The notes under the pieces are model-generated. The model saw nothing but the letters and a program-made list of their open reading frames with translations. It ran no database searches and was not told where the DNA came from. Shown here piece after piece: positions 39,692 to 47,564 of a stretch of 64,000 nt of DNA. How positions within the stretch are numbered: the stretch's first letter is position 1; each line of letters opens with the position of its first letter. Position numbers and translations under genes: made by a program. The DNA is from an uncultured Lutibacter sp. (lineage in GTDB: Bacteria > Bacteroidota > Bacteroidia > Flavobacteriales > Flavobacteriaceae), in the NCBI RefSeq assembly GCF_947495725.1, contig NZ_CANLZZ010000001.1, positions 124,001 through 188,000 on the forward strand, written 5' to 3'.

Positions 39692-42600
39692 TTAAAAGTT
39701 TAAGTTTAACCCAAGTAACCATTGAGAAGACGCTGGACCTACACCTTTGTCTAATCCTCTTGCTGTAATACCACCACCTACTTCAGGATTGTACCCTTCG
39801 TAGTCAGTTATTGTAAGTGGGTTTTGTGCACTTACGTACAATCTAAGTCTTGTAAGACCAATTTTATCCAATGCTTTTTTTGGAATACTATATCCTAAAG
39901 TTACAGATTTTAATCGAATATAAGACCCATCTTCTAGCCATAAATCACTATATCCTAGAAAGTTAGGGTGTTTTTTAATATCTCCTCTAAATGCTGGTAT
40001 AGTTGTTTCCGTATTTTGAGGTGACCATTGGTAAATTAAATCTTTATGTCTTCCATAAGCATAAGCTGTTGCTTTACCACCATTCATTATTTCCTGGCCA
40101 AATGCACCATACCAGTTCATTGCAAAATCGAATCCTTTGTAATTTGCATTAAAATTGTAACCAATTTCAAACTCTGGAAGTCCACTTCCACTATAAACTC
40201 TATCGTTATTATCAATTACATCATCTCCATTTGTATCATTATAAATAACATCTCCCATTCTTGCACTAGGTACTAATGTTTGATATTCTAATAATTTTTC
40301 TTCTGAATCGATTATTCCATTAGTAGTTAACAAGAAAAATGCTCCTGCTTCATGACCTAAAGCCAATGCTGTAACCTGAGACTGATCTCTAGCACCACTA
40401 ATTAATCCCCAGTCGTTTGTAAATAAGAAATCACTTTGTCCGTTAATATTTGTAATTTCGTTTTTATTGGTTGAAAAAGTTCCATTCATTCTCCAGTTAA
40501 CTTTTCCTGATCTACCTCTATAACCAACTGATACCTCAGCTCCTTTATTTGTCATATTTCCAACATTTAAAACTACGTTAGCATTTTGACCACCACCAGC
40601 TGATGGAGATAATATTACTGGAAATAACATATCCTTTTTGTCGGTATTATAATATTCAGCTGAAATTGTTAATTTATTTTTAAACAAACCTAGATCAACA
40701 CCAATATTGGTTTGTGTTGTAGTTTCCCATTTTAACAATTCATTCGCAAATCTTTCTTGTGTTGCTCCTAATGCAAGTGTTTCTTCACCATTTGCATTTG
40801 TCTTTACGTAATCTATATTTTGCTCAATACCTGCGGAAAATTGGTACGATTGAATTCTTTGATTTCCTACTGAACCTTGAGAAGCTCTCAATTTAAAATT
40901 ATTGATAGTTCCTTTTAATCCATTCCAAAAATTTTCATCAGAAACATTCCAAGCAACCGCAGCTGATGGGAATACACCCCATTTATTTCCAGGTGCAAAT
41001 TTTGAAGATCCATCTCTACGAACACTTGTACTTAAAAGATATTTACCTTTATAATCGTATTGAAGCCTTCCTATTGTCCCAATTAATTTATCTGTGTATC
41101 CGTTACTTGAACCCACATCCATTTCAAGAGTTGCTGCGTTCAATACTTGAATATCTGGGTCTAAAACCCCTGCTCTTTCGGCATAAAACCCTTCATATTC
41201 ATATTGTTCTGAAGTTAAAAATGCAGCAACAGTAATTTTATGATCTTCTATTTGCTTTTGATAGGTAGCACCAACATCTAAACTATATGAAGTTCTAGCA
41301 TCAGTAGTTGATCTTACGTAACTATCTGAAGGATTACTAGTAGTTCCATTTTGAAGGTTTGTTACCAATTGATAAGGTACAAATCTTTTTCTAATTGAAT
41401 TTGTTGTTGTTATACCTCCGTTTGCCGAAACTCTTAAATCTTTAAATATATCATAGTCTATTTTAACCGATGCATTTGTTCTAACTGTTTTAGAATTATC
41501 GGTAGTTTTTAAACTATTTAAAACCCAACCTAGTCTATTAGAATCGTCTCCTCCTAATGTTTCAATGTCATCATTTGAGTCTAAATCAATTCCATTTTGA
41601 GTTGGAAAATACTTAATAGCTTGTACTATTAAACTATTTTGAGGGATATCTCTTTTTTCAATAGTGATACCTGTACTTGTTTGAATTCTTAATTTATTTT
41701 TTTTATAAACAGTATTGGCACGTGTATTAAATCGTTGAAATCCTGAATTTACCATTAATCCTTCTTGATCAAATAACCCAACAGAAACATTATATGTAAT
41801 ATCTTTCGTTCCTCCAGAAATATTTGTATTGTAATTTTGAGTTGGCACATTGTTTCTAAAAACAATATCATTTAAGTCTGTCTCATTTTGGAAACTATAT
41901 GGCGAAGTGGCCATTCTTAATACAACTTCATCATCAAAAGCTCCAACTACATTACGTTGGGTTACTATATTAAAATAAGACTGTTCTAAAGAGTTCATTA
42001 AAGGATTTGCTGCATTTCTATGTTGAATGGCATAACTTGCATTTGTTCTAACCTGTAGCGAACCTTCTTTACCTTGTTTTGTTGAAATTAAAATTACACC
42101 CGTTGCACCACGTGAACCATAAATAGCTGTTGAAGCAGCATCTTTTAAAATGTCAATAGTTTCAATATCACTAGGTGCAATTCTAGGATCGCCTTCTTGT
42201 ATAATTCCATCAACTACATATAATGGTGTATTATCTCCTAATGTTGTAATACCTCTAATTAATATTTCAGACTGTCCTCCAGGATCGGAAGATGCAATAA
42301 CATTTACTCCGGCAGCTTGCCCTTGTAAAACATCTCCTAAATCTGCAGAAATTACTTTTTCCAAATCTTCAGCTTTCACTTGTGTAACTGCCCCTGTTAA
42401 TTCTTTCTTTTTAACGGTTCCATAACCAATTACAACAACCTCTTCTAAACCTTCAATGTTTGAAGTCATAACAACATTCATTTGTGCTCCTTTTACTTTA
42501 AGCGCTTGATTTTCCATCCCAAGAAAGCTAAAAAGAAGTACATCTCCTATATTTGCATTTATGGAATATTGACCATCAAAATTAGTTGTTGTTCCGTTAG

Positions 42601-42775
42601 AGGTTCCTTGTACCAAAACCGTAACACCTGGCATTGGACCTGTCTCATCTGAAACAACTCCTTGTACCACAATTTTTTGCGCTTGTATATTTAAACTACA
42701 CAATAGCGCAAACAAAGTAAATAGCAAATAGTGTGCTTTTACTCTTTTTGATAATAATGTTTTTTTAATTTTCAT
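39692..42775 (-). CDS. susC: SusC/RagA-family TonB-dependent outer-membrane transporter
   Basis: This is the outer-membrane channel of the locus. A signal peptide (cut near LNIQAQ) is followed by a carboxypeptidase-D-like beta domain (about 35-110; VVSDETGPMPGVTV), the SusC-type TonB contact and plug (EEVVVIGYGTVKKKELTGAV, ILIRGITTLG, DILKDAASTAIYGSRGATGV) and a large beta barrel ending in a terminal Phe (LLGLNLNF). With 1027 residues it has the usual length. Energy from TonB-ExbBD would drive import of oligosaccharides bound by SusD. Its promoter carries the direct-repeat operator found before the hydrolase genes, so import and degradation are probably induced together. Confidence 0.95.
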   Translation of the reverse strand: MKIKKTLLSKRVKAHYLLFTLFALLCSLNIQAQKIVVQGVVSDETGPMPGVTVLVQGTSNGTTTNFDGQYSINANIGDVLLFSFLGMENQALKVKGAQMNVVMTSNIEGLEEVVVIGYGTVKKKELTGAVTQVKAEDLEKVISADLGDVLQGQAAGVNVIASSDPGGQSEILIRGITTLGDNTPLYVVDGIIQEGDPRIAPSDIETIDILKDAASTAIYGSRGATGVILISTKQGKEGSLQVRTNASYAIQHRNAANPLMNSLEQSYFNIVTQRNVVGAFDDEVVLRMATSPYSFQNETDLNDIVFRNNVPTQNYNTNISGGTKDITYNVSVGLFDQEGLMVNSGFQRFNTRANTVYKKNKLRIQTSTGITIEKRDIPQNSLIVQAIKYFPTQNGIDLDSNDDIETLGGDDSNRLGWVLNSLKTTDNSKTVRTNASVKIDYDIFKDLRVSANGGITTTNSIRKRFVPYQLVTNLQNGTTSNPSDSYVRSTTDARTSYSLDVGATYQKQIEDHKITVAAFLTSEQYEYEGFYAERAGVLDPDIQVLNAATLEMDVGSSNGYTDKLIGTIGRLQYDYKGKYLLSTSVRRDGSSKFAPGNKWGVFPSAAVAWNVSDENFWNGLKGTINNFKLRASQGSVGNQRIQSYQFSAGIEQNIDYVKTNANGEETLALGATQERFANELLKWETTTQTNIGVDLGLFKNKLTISAEYYNTDKKDMLFPVILSPSAGGGQNANVVLNVGNMTNKGAEVSVGYRGRSGKVNWRMNGTFSTNKNEITNINGQSDFLFTNDWGLISGARDQSQVTALALGHEAGAFFLLTTNGIIDSEEKLLEYQTLVPSARMGDVIYNDTNGDDVIDNNDRVYSGSGLPEFEIGYNFNANYKGFDFAMNWYGAFGQEIMNGGKATAYAYGRHKDLIYQWSPQNTETTIPAFRGDIKKHPNFLGYSDLWLEDGSYIRLKSVTLGYSIPKKALDKIGLTRLRLYVSAQNPLTITDYEGYNPEVGGGITARGLDKGVGPASSQWLLGLNLNF

Positions 42776-43052
42776 TCGATTAACTTTAGTTTGATTTTTA
42801 AAATCTTTTTTAAAATTGTTTAGGTAATTTAAATTTTTAAAAACTCATTTTTTGAAGGTTTTTAAAAACTTATTTCACTTCATATTAGTAATTCAAAATT
42901 GATTAATGTTTTAAAATAACCTCATAACATTCTGATTAATTGCACTTTGACATTCTTTTTGCTTTAATTTTATTTTTTAATACTTTTTGTAATTTTTAAA
43001 AGTATTACTCCATTAAAATGGATTAAGTACAATTACAGATAATTCTTCAATG
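42776..43052 (-). other. Long 5' leader of susC
   Basis: If transcription begins at the -7 box at 43053-43060, the susC mRNA has an untranslated leader of about 265-270 bases, far longer than the leaders predicted for the other units with the same operator (about 15-50). It is very AT-rich, with runs of TTTTTAAAA. No stable hairpin or known riboswitch was recognised. Long leaders before susC genes are sometimes sites of small-RNA control in Bacteroidota. Confidence 0.35.
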
Positions 43053-43117
43053 CAAAGAGAGCGCATATTTAAGTTAAAATATTTCTAAAAATTACCCCTC
43101 AATAAACCTATTTTACC
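43053..43117 (-). promoter_or_regulatory. AraC-type direct-repeat operator and promoter, susC
   Basis: Read on the minus strand, GGTAAA starts at 43117 and GGTAAT at 43096 (21-bp period). TCTCTTTG starts at 43060, exactly 36 bp after the second repeat, and ends at 43053. The operator closely matches the one before the first GH127, including the GGTAAAATA start. Confidence 0.58.
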
Positions 43118-43148
43118 TTTTTGATTTTTAGATAATTAAAAAAGAATA

Positions 43149-43193
43149 AAAAAAAACCTAGTTATATTTTTAATAATACAACTAGGTTTTTTT
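43149..43193. terminator. Terminator after the small secreted-protein gene
   Basis: The stem AAAAAACCTAGTT/AACTAGGTTTTTT spans a 17-base loop and has T-runs on both strands. It lies 26 bp after the stop of the minus-strand gene at 43219 and insulates it from the susC promoter. Confidence 0.75.
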
Positions 43194-43218
43194 AGTAGAT
43201 ATAAATGTAAACTATTGT

Positions 43219-43698
43219 CTATTTAATTATTGCATTTCCACCATTTAGTTCAATTAAATCCACAAATGCATTTTCCATTTTTTCTTTAAATCCTTGTGCT
43301 ATAAAACTAGGTTTTAAATTAAAAGACATCTCGTTTATTACATGGACTTTAGAATTAATAAAATGTGTTCTATTGTTAATTGAATTTGCAGTATTTGAAA
43401 ATAAATTAATTGTAACAACATTTTTCTCTTTAAAATCATTCTCAATAATTTCTATAAAAACAATATCTTTTAAAGGTATTGAACTCCAAACCCCACAACC
43501 ATATCCAGGATGTTTCATTTGAAAAATATCACCTGCTGCAAATAATAATTCATTTTTTTTCTCCGTATCTAGTTTATACGTATTATATAATTTCTTAATC
43601 CATAATTCTGTTTCAGATTTACTTTGCCCTAAGCAATTAAATGAAGTTAGTAATAGTATTAAAATTGTAATTATTTTTAAATTCTCAAATTTGAACAT
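43219..43698 (-). CDS. Secreted protein of unknown function
   Basis: A short protein of 159 residues with a signal peptide (cut near NCLGQ) and no recognised domain. The mature part has one GYGCGVW segment with a single Cys and an alternating beta/alpha pattern (DIVFIEIIE, VVTINLF). It lies alone between the susC promoter and the divergent GH16 operon, flanked by hairpins on both sides. A terminator-like hairpin lies immediately before its start codon, so its expression may depend on read-through or on a promoter inside the hairpin region. No link to polysaccharide use can be shown. Confidence 0.6.
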   Translation of the reverse strand: MFKFENLKIITILILLLTSFNCLGQSKSETELWIKKLYNTYKLDTEKKNELLFAAGDIFQMKHPGYGCGVWSSIPLKDIVFIEIIENDFKEKNVVTINLFSNTANSINNRTHFINSKVHVINEMSFNLKPSFIAQGFKEKMENAFVDLIELNGGNAIIK

Positions 43699-43710
43699 TT
43701 CATAAATTTT

Positions 43711-43746
43711 AAAAAAATAAGCTGTTAAAAAAAACCAACAGCTTAT
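43711..43746 (-). terminator. Terminator-like hairpin just before a start codon
   Basis: On the minus strand, ATAAGCTGTT pairs with AACAGCTTAT and is followed by seven T, ending about 12 bp before the ATG of the 43219-43698 gene. The form is that of an intrinsic terminator, but it lies in the leader of a gene. It may be an attenuator or the end of a short RNA. Confidence 0.55.
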
Positions 43747-43924
43747 CCTAATTGTTACTTAAAAAACTTAAACAATTTTAATATCTTAAATACAAACCAA
43801 GAATTATAAAATATTTTACAAATAAAAACAATGCTTAAGTTATTTAATTCCTTTAATTTATCTCTTACCTACATTTTTTTATCCAAGCTATAAAACGAAA
43901 ACTATTAACAAAATAAATAACAAA

Positions 43925-43989
43925 GATAAAATATGGCTATAACAAGGTAAATTTCAACAACTTGTTTAAATAAAAACTGACTTCTTTTG
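43925..43989 (+). promoter_or_regulatory. AraC-type direct-repeat operator and promoter, VOC-GH16 operon
   Basis: GATAAA at 43925 and GGTAAA at 43946 are 21 bp apart, and TTCTTTTG (43982-43989) starts 36 bp after the second. The first 38 bp match those at 5179 at most positions (ATATGG, TAT and GGTAAATTTCAA shared). The GTG start of the first gene is 46 bp downstream. Confidence 0.6.
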
Positions 43990-44035
43990 TAATAGAAATT
44001 AACCGCAAAAGTTTAACTATTTAAAATATATAAAA

Positions 44036-44359
44036 GTGGATTACAAATTTAGTCATATAGGAATACCTACAACAGATGACAAGGATTGGGATGGTTTTTG
44101 TGAACCTGCAAAATTTCATTATACAGATTTTGCTAAAGATGAATACAAGGTTGAGTACGTTAAATTTGAGGCGGATAGCAACGCTCATGATTTAGTAAAA
44201 ACAATGCCACATGTTTCTTATTTTGTTGATAGTATTGAAGAAGCTATTGAAGGAAGAGAAGTTTTAGGAGACATATTTTCTCCTGCAACCGGAGTTAGGG
44301 TTGCATATGTTTTTCACAAAGGTTCTCCTGTTGAATTTTTAGAAATAAAAGAAGTTTAA
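44036..44359 (+). CDS. Small VOC-superfamily (glyoxalase-like) protein, GTG start
   Basis: A cytoplasmic protein of 107 residues that resembles half of a vicinal-oxygen-chelate (glyoxalase/bleomycin resistance) fold: FSHIGIPT at the start, HVSYFVDSIEEAIEG in the middle and VAYVFHKGSPVEFLEIKE at the end. GTG is the only plausible start; the first in-frame ATG is past the middle. H7 and E104 are candidate metal ligands, so a dimer could form two sites. It opens an operon with a GH16 (4 bp gap) under the direct-repeat operator. Its role in galactan use is unknown; a lyase, isomerase or detoxifying step on a sugar breakdown product is possible. Confidence 0.68.
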   Translation: MDYKFSHIGIPTTDDKDWDGFCEPAKFHYTDFAKDEYKVEYVKFEADSNAHDLVKTMPHVSYFVDSIEEAIEGREVLGDIFSPATGVRVAYVFHKGSPVEFLEIKEV

Positions 44360-44363
44360 AAAA

Positions 44364-45383
44364 ATGGTATTTCAAATAAAAAAATCAACGTATTTAATTT
44401 TAGGAACTGTACTTGTATTAGCAATGTTTGGTTGTAATGCTCAAAAAAGTGAGGTTTCTCAAAATAAAATATCTAATTCTATTTTACCTTTTTCAGATCC
44501 AAACAACACAGGAAATTGGGTGTTAAATACAGAAGTTAGTGATGAATTTGATGCTGAAACTATTGATGAAGAAAAATGGTATATCGTAGGGAAATTTGAA
44601 AATGGAAAACCTATTTACAAACATCCCGACAAACCTAACAAACGTGTATGGAAAGGACGTGCTCCTTCTCAATTTTCTGGAAGAAATTACCGATTAGAAG
44701 ATGGTAAATTAATTTTAGAAACACGTTGGGAACCTGATTTTCCTTTTGCTGATGATAGCAATCAAACTTGGGGAAAAGACAATAAACTTGAAGAATATAA
44801 AAACATAACAACCGCTTGTTTCATTGGCCGAAGAGAGTTTAAATATGGCTATATGGAAATTAAAAGTAAAGCCGCTGACGCCGAAATTACCAGTTCATTT
44901 TGGGCTACAGGAAGTCAAACGGAATTAGATATATTTGAACAATTTGGAGATCATAGACAAGAAGTAAAAGAAAAAAACGGGAAAGACAGAGAATTATGGT
45001 GGTCAATTCACGATTGGAGTAGAGAAGGAAAAGGTAAATCGGTATATACAGAACATTTAGATTACGGTTTTAGAGTTGCAGATGATTTTCATGTATATGG
45101 AATTGAATGGAACGAAAACGGAATGAAACTATATGTTGATGGAAAACTTTTTACCCAAGCTACCAAAGAACAAGTTGATGAATATGCAAAAAAGAAAAAT
45201 TATCCTAACGGTTGGGTAATGGACGGACCAATTCATATATGGTTAGATCAAGAAACTTTTCCGTGGCACGGTGTTCCAGACAGCTTAGAAGATTTAGAAT
45301 TAAACAGCCCTGAAGGCAAAAAAACGGATGGAGTTGTAGATTTTGAAATTGAATATATGAGAGTTTGGCAAAAAAAAGAATAA
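44364..45383 (+). CDS. GH16 endo-galactanase, lipoprotein
   Basis: This family-16 enzyme has a lipoprotein signal (LAMFGC24) and the triad E187, D189, E192 in TELDIFEQFGD. It is a close paralogue of the GH16 at 20.9 kb (WKGRAPSQF, SKAADAEIT, LWWSIHDWS, WLDQETFPWHGVPDSLED). It differs by an insert near residues 75-95 (FENGKPIYKHPDKP) beside the substrate cleft. It follows the VOC protein by 4 bp and precedes a small secreted protein. With two near-copies in one locus, each probably cuts a differently sulfated form of the polymer. Subfamily not fixed by eye. Confidence 0.85.
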   Translation: MVFQIKKSTYLILGTVLVLAMFGCNAQKSEVSQNKISNSILPFSDPNNTGNWVLNTEVSDEFDAETIDEEKWYIVGKFENGKPIYKHPDKPNKRVWKGRAPSQFSGRNYRLEDGKLILETRWEPDFPFADDSNQTWGKDNKLEEYKNITTACFIGRREFKYGYMEIKSKAADAEITSSFWATGSQTELDIFEQFGDHRQEVKEKNGKDRELWWSIHDWSREGKGKSVYTEHLDYGFRVADDFHVYGIEWNENGMKLYVDGKLFTQATKEQVDEYAKKKNYPNGWVMDGPIHIWLDQETFPWHGVPDSLEDLELNSPEGKKTDGVVDFEIEYMRVWQKKE

Positions 45384-45411
45384 CTCAAAAACCAATTAAA
45401 TAAAATAAATT

Positions 45412-45768
45412 ATGAAACGTATTATTTTAACACTAGTATTTTTAGTTACAGTAACGGTTACATTTGGACAAAACAAATGGCAACAAAAACAGATTAAACA
45501 TTTTGTTGAAGCTGCACAAACTGAATTTCAATTAAGTGAAGCTCAAGGAGCAGAATTAACAAACTTTAGAACAGAGATGGTTTTAGCTTACTCTGATTTA
45601 CAAAAAAAATCTAAAGCCGGTGAAATTACCAAAGAAGAAAAAAAATTAAAAGGTAAAGAAATTAGCAAAATTTTTAACAAAAAGTTCATAAAATTAACTG
45701 GGAAATCTTATGAAGATTTGGCTCCTTTTATGGATAAAATGCGTCAAGAGTTAAAGACTTTGAAATAA
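45412..45768 (+). CDS. Small secreted helical protein
   Basis: A protein of 118 residues with a signal peptide (cut after VTFGQ). The mature part is Lys- and Glu-rich and predicted helical (QAGELTNFR-type and KAGEITKEEKKLKGKE segments), similar in general form to the small periplasmic helical proteins of the Spy/LTXXQ kind, without a clear motif. It lies 28 bp after the GH16 and is followed by a terminator, so it is the last gene of the VOC-GH16 operon. A chaperone-like or structural role in the periplasm is possible; no function can be assigned. Confidence 0.65.
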   Translation: MKRIILTLVFLVTVTVTFGQNKWQQKQIKHFVEAAQTEFQLSEAQGAELTNFRTEMVLAYSDLQKKSKAGEITKEEKKLKGKEISKIFNKKFIKLTGKSYEDLAPFMDKMRQELKTLK

Positions 45769-45814
45769 TTAATAGCTAAAATTGCAGATTAAATATACTG
45801 CTTTTGCTTAATAT

Positions 45815-45856
45815 ACAAGATGATGCAAAATGTTTGTATCATCTTGTTTTGTTTTA
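45815..45856 (+). terminator. Terminator after the VOC-GH16 operon
   Basis: The stem ACAAGATGAT/ATCATCTTGT is followed by TTTGTTTT, 46 bp after the stop of the small secreted protein. It implies that the next sulfatase has its own promoter. Confidence 0.75.
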
Positions 45857-45890
45857 AACATTAATTAAGACCTATTGAAAATAAAAAATC

Positions 45891-47372
45891 ATGAAACTAT
45901 TAAATAGAATAAAATTTTCCATTTATATATTTAGTTTAATTATTATAAGTTGTACATCAACAAAAACTAATAATTCTACAGTAAAAACTAGCGCTATTGT
46001 AACACCAAAAAAACCAAACATCTTAGTTATATTAGCTGATGACCTTGGATATTCTGATGTTGGCTTTAATGGATCAAAAGACATTCAAACTCCCAATTTA
46101 GATGTTTTGGCTAAAAATGGAACTATTTTCACATCGGCTTATGTATCACACCCTTTTTGCGGACCAAGCAGAACCAGCTTAATGACGGGGCGTTACGCAC
46201 ATAAAATAGGAGCTCAATTTAACCTTCCTCCCAATAGTGAAACTATTGGAGAAGGAATTTCATTAAAAGAAACATTTATTAGTAAAGTGCTACAAAATTC
46301 TGGTTATCAAACCGGAATTATGGGTAAATGGCATTTAGGAGCAGTTCAAAAATACCATCCAAACCAACGTGGATTTAATGATTTTTACGGTTTTTTAGGA
46401 GGTGGACATAGTTATTTCCCTGAAGATTACAGAGCAAAATACGAAGCACAAAAGAAAAATGGTAAAAAAGTGATTTTCGAATACCTGCTTCCTTTAGAAC
46501 ATAACGGTAAAGAGGTTCGTGAAACAGAATACATCACCGATGCCTTATCAAGAGAAAGTGCACGCTTTATAACCGATGCCTCAAAAAAAAATGACCCATT
46601 CTTTTTATATGTATCTTATAATGCACCTCATACACCTTTGGAAGCAAAGGAAGAAGATTTAAAACTTTTTCAACATATAAAAGACAAAAAAAGGCAAACT
46701 TATGCAGGAATGGTCTATGCACTTGATCGTGGTGTTGGCAAAATTGTTGAGACCCTAAAAACAACAGGTGAATACGAGAATACATTAATTATTTTCTTAA
46801 GTGATAATGGAGGTAAAACAACTTCGGGCGCAACTAATTTCCCATTAAAAGAAGGAAAAGGAAGCGCATATGAAGGTGGATATAGAGTTCCTATGTTTTT
46901 CCACTGGCCAAATATTGTTCCATCGGGTAAAACTTTTGAACATCCTGTTACAGCCATAGATTTTTATCCAACCTTTGCTCATTTGGCTGACGCCAAAATT
47001 CCTGACGATAAGGAATTGGACGGGAAAAATATTTGGAATGACTTTTTAGCTGGTAAAAACTCTCATGAAGATGATAATATTTTTGTATTGCGTCATAGAA
47101 ACGGATATAGTGATGTTGGAATACGAAAAAACCAATGGAAGGCTGTAAAAGCATATCGACAAAAATGGAAGCTCTTTAACATTGTTGATGATTTAGGTGA
47201 AAAAAATGACTTAAGTAAGCAACACCCTCAAATATTAAACAAACTAATAGAAGATGGTGAGTTTTGGAGTAGAACTCATATTCAACCTAAATGGTGGCAC
47301 GATAAAAAAACTGGCATTGACTGGAACAACGATCAAATGCCTCATTTTGATAAAACCTTTAAATTACCATAA
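45891..47372 (+). CDS. S1 family sulfatase (S1_19-like), lipoprotein
   Basis: This sulfatase carries C90 in CGPSR (PFCGPSRTSLMTGRYAHK) and the metal pair in ADDLGYSDVGFNGS. A lipoprotein signal (LIIISC21) anchors it. It matches the 17.6-kb sulfatase closely along its length (EYITDALSRE, YNAPHTPLEAKE, DNGG loop), so the two are a duplicated pair at opposite ends of the locus. It is transcribed alone between terminators. It has no recognisable direct-repeat operator, unlike its paralogue, so its control may differ. The S1_19 assignment, if right, implies carrageenan oligosaccharides as substrate. Confidence 0.86.
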   Translation: MKLLNRIKFSIYIFSLIIISCTSTKTNNSTVKTSAIVTPKKPNILVILADDLGYSDVGFNGSKDIQTPNLDVLAKNGTIFTSAYVSHPFCGPSRTSLMTGRYAHKIGAQFNLPPNSETIGEGISLKETFISKVLQNSGYQTGIMGKWHLGAVQKYHPNQRGFNDFYGFLGGGHSYFPEDYRAKYEAQKKNGKKVIFEYLLPLEHNGKEVRETEYITDALSRESARFITDASKKNDPFFLYVSYNAPHTPLEAKEEDLKLFQHIKDKKRQTYAGMVYALDRGVGKIVETLKTTGEYENTLIIFLSDNGGKTTSGATNFPLKEGKGSAYEGGYRVPMFFHWPNIVPSGKTFEHPVTAIDFYPTFAHLADAKIPDDKELDGKNIWNDFLAGKNSHEDDNIFVLRHRNGYSDVGIRKNQWKAVKAYRQKWKLFNIVDDLGEKNDLSKQHPQILNKLIEDGEFWSRTHIQPKWWHDKKTGIDWNNDQMPHFDKTFKLP

Positions 47373-47392
47373 TTTAACATTTTATATTGACT

Positions 47393-47421
47393 AAAACCTC
47401 TAATAGTAATTAGAGGTTTTT
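47393..47421 (+). terminator. Terminator after sulfatase
   Basis: The stem AAAACCTCTAAT/ATTAGAGGTTTT with a 4-base loop and T-run lies 20 bp after the sulfatase stop. It marks the right end of the polysaccharide locus. Confidence 0.82.
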
Positions 47422-47523
47422 GGTTTTTAATCAATAACACACCAAACCAAAACACCCCTAAACAGCTAATTTTCTTATTATTAAAGAATATTTCTAAAAA
47501 TATTCTTTAAATAAGTTTTTTAT

Positions 47524-47546
47524 TTCTAAACGATTGCTTAGTTTTG
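47524..47546 (+). promoter_or_regulatory. TetR operator (imperfect) overlapping tetR -7 box
   Basis: Positions 47524-47543 match 15 of 20 bases of the perfect palindrome at 48143-48162 (CGCTTAGTT half-site appears as TGCTTAGTT). The -7 box TAGTTTTG (47539-47546) overlaps its right half by 5 bp, so bound regulator would block its own promoter. Confidence 0.65.
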
Positions 47547-47564
47547 CGCTGTAATTATGAATTA

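Larger units (their letters stand above)
43699..44035. other. Intergenic region between divergent genes
   Basis: The region holds two signals listed separately: a hairpin with a T-run on the minus strand (43711-43746) and the direct-repeat operator with its promoter (43925-43989). The stretch between them, 43747-43924, is AT-rich and shows no reading frame or repeat that I can support. Confidence 0.6.
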
